A DNA stretch of 16,566 nucleotides from NCBI GenBank assembly GCA_002411515.1, contig DHTF01000069.1, forward strand, positions 20,829-37,394. Direction: 5' to 3'. Numbering within the stretch: position 1 is the first letter of the stretch; each line of letters opens with the position of its first letter. This stretch comes from Proteiniphilum sp. UBA5267. Lineage in GTDB: Bacteria > Bacteroidota > Bacteroidia > Bacteroidales > Dysgonomonadaceae. Positions 1 through 6,182 of the stretch are shown piece after piece. The translations under genes were made by a program, and so were the position numbers. The notes below the pieces were generated by a model. It had not been told where the DNA came from, searched no databases, and saw only the letters and a program-made list of their open reading frames with translations.

Positions 1-27
1 CTTATTCCACCGGTGCGGCTTCTTATA

Positions 28-82
28 GAAAGCAGATTTGCAATAGTTTGAATCGACTTTGCAGTCTGCTTTCCTTTTTATT
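28..82 (+). terminator. Long imperfect hairpin with T-rich tail upstream of the chromate transporter pair
   Basis: Perfect 9-bp outer arms (28-36 GAAAGCAGA and 65-73 TCTGCTTTC) continue inward through a wobble pair (37/64), a single-base bulge at 38, five pairs (39-43 with 59-63), a bulge at 44 and four more pairs (45-48 with 55-58) closing a six-base loop. CTTTTTATT follows at once on the + strand. This fits an intrinsic terminator of a + strand gene ending left of the window. It lies only 20 bp before the GTG start at 94, so it could instead be a leader or attenuator hairpin. Pairing was done by eye and no folding energy was computed. Confidence 0.5.
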
Positions 83-93
83 ACACAGCGACA

Positions 94-651
94 GTGAACG
101 TAGGAAAACAATATTGGGAGTTATTTCTGGTCTTCTTTAAGATCGGCGCCTTCACCTTTGGAGGTGGCTATGCCATGATACCCCTTATCCGCAACGAGGT
201 GGTCAATAAAAAGCTGTGGCTCGACGACGATGAGTTTATGGATATGCTGGCCATAGCTCAGTCGATGCCAGGCCCCATTTCACTGAATACGGCACTCTTC
301 GTAGGGAACAAGCGACTCGGTTTCAAAGGAAGTCTCTTCTCCGGTGCCGGCATCATTCTGCCTTCTTTTTTGGTCATCCTGCTCATTGCCCTTGTTTTTA
401 CCCGGTTCAAGGAGAACCCGGTAATTGAAAGCATTTTTAAGGGAATACGCCCCGCGGTGGTGGCTCTTATTGCGGCCCCTCTACTGGGACTGGGGAAGTC
501 AGCTGGAGTCAACTTGAAAAATATATGGATTCCGTTGTCAGTGGCCTTGTCGGTATGGCTGCTGAAGATATCACCTGTCTATGTGATCCTGGCCGCCATT
601 CTACTGGGAATAGTTCACTATGTCTTCACAAGGAAAACAATGAAAAAATAA
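94..651 (+). CDS. Chromate transporter, short-chain CHR-domain protein (first of pair)
   Basis: 185-residue integral membrane protein of the chromate ion transporter family, expected to export chromate (and possibly sulfate-like oxyanions) from the cytoplasm. It is one half-size CHR domain; classical ChrA proteins are about 400 residues with two such domains. The family signatures are visible: FGGGYAM at residues 22-28 followed by IPLI, and PGPI at 59-62, with hydrophobic segments at roughly 83-103, 119-134 and 145-173. The start is GTG at 94; an in-frame TGA at 49-51 rules out a longer form, and the N-terminus matches its partner residue for residue in register. No Shine-Dalgarno site is seen. 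Its TAA touches the ATG of the second half, so the two are almost surely translated together and probably form a heterodimer, as is known for the short ChrA pairs (YwrA/YwrB type) of Bacillus. Substrate is inferred from the family only. Confidence 0.9.
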   Translation: MNVGKQYWELFLVFFKIGAFTFGGGYAMIPLIRNEVVNKKLWLDDDEFMDMLAIAQSMPGPISLNTALFVGNKRLGFKGSLFSGAGIILPSFLVILLIALVFTRFKENPVIESIFKGIRPAVVALIAAPLLGLGKSAGVNLKNIWIPLSVALSVWLLKISPVYVILAAILLGIVHYVFTRKTMKK

Positions 652-1218
652 ATGGAACTTACCGATCTCTACCTATCGTTGTTTCTCACGTTCCTCAAAA
701 TCGGCGTTTTTGGTTTTGGGGGCGGCTATGCCATGCTGCCGCTGATACAACGGGAGGTGGTGGATGTGCATGGATGGATCTCAGTAAGCGACTTCACCGA
801 CATCGTGGCCATCTCTCAAACCACCCCGGGTCCCATCGCCTTTAATTCGGCTACTTATATCGGCTATACAGCCGTCACGGAAATGGGTTACGAACATGGC
901 TACGGAGTGCTCGGTTCTGCAATCTGTACCCTTGCCGTGAGCATCCCTTCGCTGGTGATCATGACCATCGTCTGCCTCTTCTTCTTCCGCCTGAAAAGCA
1001 ATCCCTGGATGCAGGCATCTCTTTCAGTCCTGAAGCCGGCCATCATCGGCCTGATTGCAGCTGCGGCGCTCATGCTGATGAACGATTTCAATTTTATCGA
1101 CTACAAAAGCTGGATAATTTTTGGTGCTGTACTGCTGGCGTCACTCAGGAAGGTGGATCCGATTCTACTGATCGTGCTCTCAGGTGTGGCAGGCCTCTTC
1201 CTTTACAATACTTTCTGA
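652..1218 (+). CDS. Chromate transporter, short-chain CHR-domain protein (second of pair)
   Basis: 188-residue membrane protein, second half-size CHR domain of the pair. It carries FGGGYAM at residues 22-28 and PGPI at 59-62, exactly the same positions as in the first protein, so the two look like products of an old duplication that then diverged; the rest of the sequences differ substantially. Hydrophobic segments lie around residues 86-112, 123-143 and 154-185. The ATG follows the upstream TAA with no gap, indicating translational coupling. In paired short ChrA proteins the two subunits are thought to take opposite membrane topologies and act together; that is family knowledge, not shown here. 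The last 16 bp (1203-1218) overlap the 3' end of the convergent acetyltransferase gene, and no terminator is visible at that junction. Confidence 0.9.
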   Translation: MELTDLYLSLFLTFLKIGVFGFGGGYAMLPLIQREVVDVHGWISVSDFTDIVAISQTTPGPIAFNSATYIGYTAVTEMGYEHGYGVLGSAICTLAVSIPSLVIMTIVCLFFFRLKSNPWMQASLSVLKPAIIGLIAAAALMLMNDFNFIDYKSWIIFGAVLLASLRKVDPILLIVLSGVAGLFLYNTF

Positions 1219-1697
1219 TAAGCCAGCCGTTCCGAGCCATTGGAGACGTAGATAATACCGCAGTAGTTGAATCCCATCGATTGAAGAATATGCTGCATCA
1301 CCCGATTGTCTCGGTGGGTATCTACGCGAATGTTTGCATGTTGGGTAAAACACCAGTCGATGCAGTATTTGGCTAGGCCTTTTTCTTTTCCCGCGGAGGC
1401 AATGCGGTGCAGGGTGACGTAAGGTTTATCGTTCAGCCACTGCCCCTCGTAAATCTGCGCGTAGGTAGGATCTTCGCCGTGAACCAGACAGAAGGTGCCC
1501 ACCAGCTCATTTTTCTCATTCACACACACAAAACTGTGTCCTGCTACAATCTCTTCAGCAATGAAAGATGCAGCTGGATAACTGCCGGCCCATTGTGTTG
1601 CATTCCCGGTCCGGCTCATCTGCTCCCGTGCAATGGCGTAGATGGACATTACATCCGGCAAGTCGGCCGGAACAGTGGGTCGTATCCGTGTAATCAT
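1203..1697 (-). CDS. GNAT-family N-acetyltransferase
   Basis: 164-residue protein of the GCN5-related N-acetyltransferase fold, expected to transfer an acetyl group from acetyl-CoA to an amine; the acceptor cannot be told. The N-terminal pattern ITRIRPTVPADLPDVMSIY is the usual first strand and helix of the family. The acetyl-CoA binding motif A is at about residues 95-110 (LHRIASAGKEKGLAKYCIDW), where K-x-x-G-x-A stands for the usual Q/R-x-x-G-x-G/A. The segment VDTHRDNRVMQHILQSMGF is the common late motif in which residues move from a His-Asn-like loop to the helix before the last strand. It starts 30 bp after the stop of topA on the same strand and has no visible promoter of its own, so it is probably co-transcribed with topA. 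Cytoplasmic. Confidence 0.85.
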   Translation of the reverse strand: MITRIRPTVPADLPDVMSIYAIAREQMSRTGNATQWAGSYPAASFIAEEIVAGHSFVCVNEKNELVGTFCLVHGEDPTYAQIYEGQWLNDKPYVTLHRIASAGKEKGLAKYCIDWCFTQHANIRVDTHRDNRVMQHILQSMGFNYCGIIYVSNGSERLAYQKVL

Positions 1698-1727
1698 GAG
1701 AATGATTTTTACAGCCTACTCATCGCT

Positions 1728-4199
1728 CTATGCCTCCGGATTCTTCGTTGCCGACTTTCTGGCGGTTGTCTTTCCTGTGGTGCTCTTGTCTGCAGTAGCC
1801 CTGGAGGACGTCTTTCTGGATCCGCTTTTCTTTGTTGTACTTTTTTGGGATCCACTTTTACCGACCGACTCTTTTCCTTTGCTCTTTGTCGTTTTTTCAG
1901 TCTTACCCTGACTCGCTTCGGCAATGATAGCCCGGCAATCCTCGAGGGTAAGCTCCGCCGGCACCATTTTTTTGGGGATCTTATAGTTCGATTTCTCAAA
2001 GGTGATATAGGGTCCATAGCGACCGTTCAACACCTGCAGTCCTGGTTCTTCCTCAAAAGATTTGATCAGTTTTTCCCGGTCCTTCTGTTCTTTAGCCTCT
2101 ATCAACCCGATGGACTCCTCCAGGGTGATCTCCAGGGGGTCCATACCCTTTGGCAGGGAGACAAATTTATTGTCGTGACGGATATAAGGACCAAAGCGTC
2201 CCACGCCAACCAGCACCTCTTTTTCCCTGAATTCACCCAGCTGGCGGGGCAGCTCAAACAGCTTTAATGTCTCCTCCAGCGTGATGGTTTCAATTGATTG
2301 TGTCTTCTGCAGGGATGCAAACAGAGGCTTTTCCTCTTCCTCCTGTGTACCAATCTGGGCCATGGCCCCATAGCGGCCTATTTTCACCGACACCTGACGG
2401 CCTGTCTTGGGATCAACACCCAGTACCCGCTCTCCCACTTTATGCTCGATGCGCATTTGGGAAGTCTCCTCCACGATGGGGTGAAACACTTTGTAAAAGT
2501 CGGCAATTATCTTGTTCCACTGCGCCTTTCCCTCTGCAATCTTATCGAAGTTCTTCTCTACCCGGGCTGTGAAGTTGTAGTCGACCACCGCAGGAAAATA
2601 TTCCACCAGAAAATCGTTCACCACCATGCCAATATCGGTAGGAAGCAGTTTATTTTTATCGGCACCAGCGATCTCCTTTTTATCGTTGTCTTTGATGACA
2701 CCTTTCTTTAGGGTGAGGATGTTGTAGGTACGCTCTTCTCCCTCTACATTCCTCTTTTCCACATATTCACGGTTGATGATAGTGGAGATTGTCGGTGCGT
2801 AGGTGGAGGGGCGTCCGATGCCTAGCTCTTCCATCTTTCGCACCAAGGCAGCCTCCGTATAGCGCGCAGGTCGCTGGGTGAATCGCTCTGTGGCAGTTGT
2901 CTCGTGCATATCCAGCTCTTCGCCCCTTTGCATGGGAGGGAGGATGCCTTCGTCGTTCTCGCCGTTTTCCTCGTCGGTACCTTCCAGGTATACACGTAGG
3001 AAGCCATCGAACTTGATCACTTCTCCAGTAGCAGTAAACTTCCCATCGGCATGAGAGATCGCAATATTGGCGGTGGTACGTTCCAACTCGGCATCGGCCA
3101 TCTGCGAGGCTATGGTCCTTTTCCAGATCAGTTCATAAAGCCGCTTTTCCTGTGCCGTGCCCGACACCTCATGTTCACTCATGTAGGTGGGGCGAATGGC
3201 TTCATGCGCCTCCTGTGCCCCTTTCGAGTGGGTAGTGTACTGGCGCACCTGGTGATATTTCTCACCATATTGTTCAATGACTTCACTCTTGGCGGTACCT
3301 ATAGCTAAGCCGGAAAGGTTCACCGAGTCGGTACGCATATAGGTAATTTTCCCGGACTCATAGAGGCGCTGAGCCACCATCATGGTCTGAGACACCGAGA
3401 AACCCAGCTTGCGCGAGGCTTCCTGCTGCAGCGTGGAGGTAGTAAAGGGCGCGGCGGGTGATTTTTTCGCCGGTCGGGTAGCAATATCCTCAATGGTAAA
3501 ATTTGAGGTCTTCAACTTCTCCAGCAACGCCAATGCTTCGGCTTTGGTCTTCAGCCGTTTGTTATATTCAGCTTTGATCTCATACAACTGGCCATTTTCT
3601 TCTTTGGTGAAGATGCCCACGATGCGGTAGGCAGCTTCGGAGGAAAACTGTTGGATCTCCCGCTCCCGATCGACGATAAGCCGTACGGCCACCGATTGAA
3701 CACGTCCGGCCGAGAGCGCCGGCTTGATCTTCTTCCAGAGGACAGGCGAAAGTTCAAAGCCAACAATGCGGTCCAGCACACGGCGGGCCTGTTGTGCATC
3801 GACCAGATTCTGATCGATACTTCTTGGATTTTTGATGGCTTCCTGGATGGCTGTTTTTGTGATCTCGTGAAATACGATTCGTTTGGTATTGTCGGCATTC
3901 AACCCCAGCGTATCAAACAAGTGCCACGAAATGGCTTCCCCCTCGCGGTCCTCATCGGAAGCGAGCCAGACTGTTTCTGCATTCTTTGCTGCGGCCTTCA
4001 GCTCTGTAACCACCTTCTTTTTATCGGTGGGCACCTCGTATATGGGTTTAAAATCATCTTCAATATTGATGCTGAAATCCTTTTTCTTCAAATCACGGAT
4101 ATGCCCGTAACTGGACATGACGTGAAAGTCGTGTCCGAGAAACTTCTCAATTGTTTTCGCCTTTGCGGGAGACTCAACGATGACCAGGTTTTTATCCAT
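1728..4199 (-). CDS. topA: DNA topoisomerase I (type IA)
   Basis: 823-residue type IA topoisomerase, which relaxes negative supercoils by cutting and passing one strand through a 5'-phosphotyrosine link. The TOPRIM domain opens the protein: E9 in VESPAKAKTI, SYGHIRDL at 30-37, and the metal-binding D82/D84/E86 in SDEDREGE. The catalytic tyrosine is Y287 in ITYMRTDS. GRPSTYAPTI at 462-471 is the conserved domain IV motif. The C-terminus has three topo-C repeats at about 588-617, 658-685 and 719-744, the last two sharing G-R-(F/Y)-G-P-Y-I. There are no four-cysteine zinc fingers (C755 is the only Cys after the catalytic core), unlike the E. coli enzyme. Residues 764-823 form a low-complexity Lys/Ser/Thr/Gly tail, probably a nonspecific DNA-binding extension. 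A good promoter lies about 55 bp upstream (4252-4280). Confidence 0.97.
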   Translation of the reverse strand: MDKNLVIVESPAKAKTIEKFLGHDFHVMSSYGHIRDLKKKDFSINIEDDFKPIYEVPTDKKKVVTELKAAAKNAETVWLASDEDREGEAISWHLFDTLGLNADNTKRIVFHEITKTAIQEAIKNPRSIDQNLVDAQQARRVLDRIVGFELSPVLWKKIKPALSAGRVQSVAVRLIVDREREIQQFSSEAAYRIVGIFTKEENGQLYEIKAEYNKRLKTKAEALALLEKLKTSNFTIEDIATRPAKKSPAAPFTTSTLQQEASRKLGFSVSQTMMVAQRLYESGKITYMRTDSVNLSGLAIGTAKSEVIEQYGEKYHQVRQYTTHSKGAQEAHEAIRPTYMSEHEVSGTAQEKRLYELIWKRTIASQMADAELERTTANIAISHADGKFTATGEVIKFDGFLRVYLEGTDEENGENDEGILPPMQRGEELDMHETTATERFTQRPARYTEAALVRKMEELGIGRPSTYAPTISTIINREYVEKRNVEGEERTYNILTLKKGVIKDNDKKEIAGADKNKLLPTDIGMVVNDFLVEYFPAVVDYNFTARVEKNFDKIAEGKAQWNKIIADFYKVFHPIVEETSQMRIEHKVGERVLGVDPKTGRQVSVKIGRYGAMAQIGTQEEEEKPLFASLQKTQSIETITLEETLKLFELPRQLGEFREKEVLVGVGRFGPYIRHDNKFVSLPKGMDPLEITLEESIGLIEAKEQKDREKLIKSFEEEPGLQVLNGRYGPYITFEKSNYKIPKKMVPAELTLEDCRAIIAEASQGKTEKTTKSKGKESVGKSGSQKSTTKKSGSRKTSSRATADKSTTGKTTARKSATKNPEA

Positions 4200-4251
4200 T
4201 CAATCCTTTTCTTCAGTTATTTCGTACGGGAACAATCCCTCATTTTGGGTG

Positions 4252-4280
4252 CAAAAGTAGTAATTTTGTACAAGGAACAA
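4252..4280 (-). promoter_or_regulatory. Promoter of topA, Bacteroidetes type
   Basis: Read on the minus strand, TACTTTTG (4252-4259) is an exact match to the Bacteroidetes -7 element TAnnTTTG, and GTGTTG (4278-4283) supplies a -33 TTG separated by 18 bp. Transcription would start near 4245, giving a leader of about 45 nt before the ATG at 4199. This makes topA, with the downstream acetyltransferase gene, a separately transcribed unit from yigZ. Confidence 0.65.
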
Positions 4281-4306
4281 CACTTTTTTTTGAAAATCGT
4301 TCTTTA

Positions 4307-4921
4307 TTAAGCATTTTTGTCTTGCGGGGCAACCTCGACGCCGAAAATTGCTGCAAGCATCTCCTTCAGCTGAGCCGAAAGGGAACGACGGATACGGAGG
4401 GTCATCCGGCAGGACGTTTGAAAATCCTGTGTCCACCGTACCGTCTCGAATTGCTTCAACACACGCATCACATCGTTTAGAAGAGTGTATTCGAAGTGAA
4501 TATGAATTTCCTCGTCGACTGTCCTCTCCACGATCTCCGCGTGCTGGATCGCATCAGCTGACGCCTCCTTGTATGCTTTGATGAGCCCGCCGGTTCCCAG
4601 CAGCGTGCCCCCGAAATAGCGGATAACCAAAATCAGTACATCGGTCAGCTCTGCGGAGTTGATTTGCCCCAGTATGGGTCTGCCTGCAGTGCCAGAAGGC
4701 TCACCATCATCGTTTACGCGATACTCCTCCCGCTCCCATCCTAGCATATAGGCCCAGCACACATGCCGGGCATCGTAATACTTTTTGCGATGTGCATCCA
4801 CGATCTCCTTTACCTCCACGGCGCTCTTTACCGGAAAAATGAAAGAGATAAACTTGCTTTTCTTCTCGGTAATGTATCCTTCCGCCGGCCCTTCAACCGT
4901 TTTATACGTGTCGTCCATCAT
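4307..4921 (-). CDS. yigZ: YigZ/IMPACT family protein (UPF0029 plus DUF1949)
   Basis: 204-residue cytoplasmic protein of the YigZ/IMPACT family. The N-terminal UPF0029 (Impact) domain covers about residues 15-125 and has the signature DDGEPSGTAGRPIL at 71-84 and RYFGGTLLGTGGLIKAY at 101-117. The C-terminal DUF1949 domain (about 138-195) has the ferredoxin-like fold that resembles elongation factor G domains. The eukaryotic relative IMPACT regulates the Gcn1/Gcn2 pathway; the bacterial role is not settled, with a link to translation or nucleic-acid binding suspected. Two ATG codons in a row (4919-4921 and 4916-4918) could start it. An exact -7 promoter element ends only 4 bp before the first ATG, so the transcript may have almost no leader. 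It sits 88 bp downstream of trhO on the same strand and 107 bp before topA. Confidence 0.93.
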   Translation of the reverse strand: MMDDTYKTVEGPAEGYITEKKSKFISFIFPVKSAVEVKEIVDAHRKKYYDARHVCWAYMLGWEREEYRVNDDGEPSGTAGRPILGQINSAELTDVLILVIRYFGGTLLGTGGLIKAYKEASADAIQHAEIVERTVDEEIHIHFEYTLLNDVMRVLKQFETVRWTQDFQTSCRMTLRIRRSLSAQLKEMLAAIFGVEVAPQDKNA

Positions 4922-4925
4922 GGTG

Positions 4926-4933
4926 CAAATTTA
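4926..4933 (-). promoter_or_regulatory. -7 promoter element of yigZ
   Basis: On the minus strand TAAATTTG followed by CACC and then ATG matches the Bacteroidetes -7 element TAnnTTTG exactly and shares the string TTTGCACC with the topA promoter. No clear TTG is found 18-20 bp upstream; GTGTTC at 4951-4956 is the nearest weak candidate. The predicted start of transcription falls at or beside the start codon. Confidence 0.45.
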
Positions 4934-5009
4934 CAAAAAACCAGCGAGATGAACACGAGCGGCCAAAAAGAAGGAGAATCTTCAGTAAATAGAACGGAAA
5001 TAAATCGAT

Positions 5010-6056
5010 TTATCTCGAGAACTGTCGCAAGCCGTGCAAGGGATGGTTTCTTGATTTATTGAAGATCATCTGTCCATGGGTAGCTCCCTTTCTCAAAATA
5101 ATGCGCTCTTCTTCGGGCAGCAGAGACATTTGCTTGCAATCGTCAGAGCAACATCCATTCATCTCGGCAGCACATCTGTTGCATTGGATAAACAGGAGGT
5201 GGCATCCTTCATTTCTGCAGTTGGTATGCGTATCGCAAGGCTCCCCGCACTGGTGGCAACAGGCAATGACCTCCTCCGAGATGCGTTCTCCCAGTCGTTC
5301 ATCGAACACGAAATTCTTTCCTATAAATTTCATGGGAAGGTGCTCCTCTCTCGCTTTCCGAACATATTCCAAGATACCACCTTCCACGTGGCAGACATTC
5401 CTGAAGCCGTTGTGAAGCATATAGGCACTCGCTTTCTCACACCGAATACCACCCGTGCAATACATGACGATAGTTGAGTCTTTGTACTCTTTCAGCATGT
5501 CGACAGCCATGGGCAGTTGTTCCCGGAAGGTATCGGACGGCACCTCTATCGCATTTTCGAAATGCCCCACCTCATACTCGTAATGGTTGCGCATGTCCAC
5601 CACGATGGTACCGGGTTGCCCAGTGATCTCGTTATACTCCCGGGCGGTAAGATATCTTCCTGTTTTGGAAGGGTCGAATGTCGGGTCGTCGATCCCGTCG
5701 GCAACCACTTTATTGCGAACTTTCATCCGCAGCACCCAGAATGATTTACCGTCATCGTCCACCGCCACATTCAGTCGGATACCATTCAGCGCCGGGTCGG
5801 CACCATACAAGGCAGTGCGAAAAGCTTCCAAATTGTTTCGAGGAACAGAGATTTGCCCATTGATCCCCTCTTTCGCAATGTAGACACGTCCAAACACCTT
5901 CATGGCATCGAACCGGATATAGAGGTCGTCCCGAAATTGTTGCGGGTGGGTGATTGGGAAATATTTATAGAACGAGATCGTTACGCGCTGCTGCGTCTCC
6001 TGGAGCATCCGCGCTTTAAGTTCCCGGTTGGAGGTGTAATTATAAAGTCGTGACAT
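5010..6056 (-). CDS. trhO: tRNA uridine(34) hydroxylase, rhodanese-like
   Basis: 348-residue homolog of TrhO (formerly YceA), which hydroxylates uridine 34 in the anticodon of certain tRNAs to 5-hydroxyuridine in the presence of oxygen. An N-terminal acylphosphatase-like domain (about 25-120, with [17 protein letters not shown] at 55-71) is followed by a rhodanese domain (about 148-236) whose active-site loop is [11 protein letters not shown], catalytic C200 and second C206. The C-terminal rhodanese_C region (about 240-348) is rich in cysteine, with 11 between 266 and 307, in CxxC-like pairs suggesting metal binding. The reading frame is open upstream to an ATG at 6167, but that would run through the nrdJ terminator; the ATG at 6056 gives [10 protein letters not shown], the normal family N-terminus and length. 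The gene is cytoplasmic and stands alone between a terminator and yigZ. Confidence 0.95.
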   Translation of the reverse strand: MSRLYNYTSNRELKARMLQETQQRVTISFYKYFPITHPQQFRDDLYIRFDAMKVFGRVYIAKEGINGQISVPRNNLEAFRTALYGADPALNGIRLNVAVDDDGKSFWVLRMKVRNKVVADGIDDPTFDPSKTGRYLTAREYNEITGQPGTIVVDMRNHYEYEVGHFENAIEVPSDTFREQLPMAVDMLKEYKDSTIVMYCTGGIRCEKASAYMLHNGFRNVCHVEGGILEYVRKAREEHLPMKFIGKNFVFDERLGERISEEVIACCHQCGEPCDTHTNCRNEGCHLLFIQCNRCAAEMNGCCSDDCKQMSLLPEEERIILRKGATHGQMIFNKSRNHPLHGLRQFSR

Positions 6057-6074
6057 AGTAAATTCTTTTATTAA

Positions 6075-6086
6075 CGGTGCACACCG
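6075..6086. repeat. Short dyad in the trhO leader
   Basis: CGGTG-CA-CACCG is a perfect 5-bp inverted repeat with a 2-bp centre, lying 19 bp upstream of the trhO ATG. It could be an operator half or a small RNA hairpin over the translation start region. No assignment to a known regulator is possible. Confidence 0.35.
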
Positions 6087-6094
6087 GACTATAA

Positions 6095-6113
6095 CAAACA
6101 GATAGTCTGTTTG
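6095..6113. repeat. Perfect inverted repeat upstream of trhO
   Basis: CAAACAGA-TAG-TCTGTTTG is a perfect 8-bp inverted repeat with a 3-bp centre. It lies between the nrdJ terminator (ends at 6125 on the minus strand) and the trhO start at 6056, where the trhO promoter is expected. The size and symmetry suit a dimeric repressor or activator site, but no regulator is encoded nearby and no exact -7 element is seen in this gap. Confidence 0.45.
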
Positions 6114-6124
6114 GTTTATAAGAT

Positions 6125-6154
6125 AAAAAAAGCGACACCTTCCGGTGTCGCTTT
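6125..6154 (-). terminator. Intrinsic terminator of nrdJ
   Basis: On the minus strand an 11-bp perfect stem (AAAGCGACACC pairing with GGTGTCGCTTT) closes a GGAA tetraloop of the GNRA type, followed directly by seven T. It begins 28 bp after the nrdJ stop codon. The T-run is only on the minus strand, so it acts for nrdJ and separates it from trhO. Confidence 0.9.
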
Positions 6155-6182
6155 CCTGTTCTCTCATTGACTCTACAGGGTC

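Noticed and set aside
1..93. Tail of an upstream gene in the third frame running into the chromate transporter
   Set aside because: The frame is open to about 141 but its translation has no protein-like features and passes through the hairpin at 28-73.
1407..2267. A 286-codon + strand open frame opposite the acetyltransferase and topA
   Set aside because: It is antisense to two well-recognised genes, its translation is rich in Leu, Phe, Cys and Arg with no family resemblance, and it crosses the gap between them.
3651..4310. A 219-codon + strand open frame over the start of topA
   Set aside because: Antisense to the TOPRIM region and the topA promoter; no recognisable domain.
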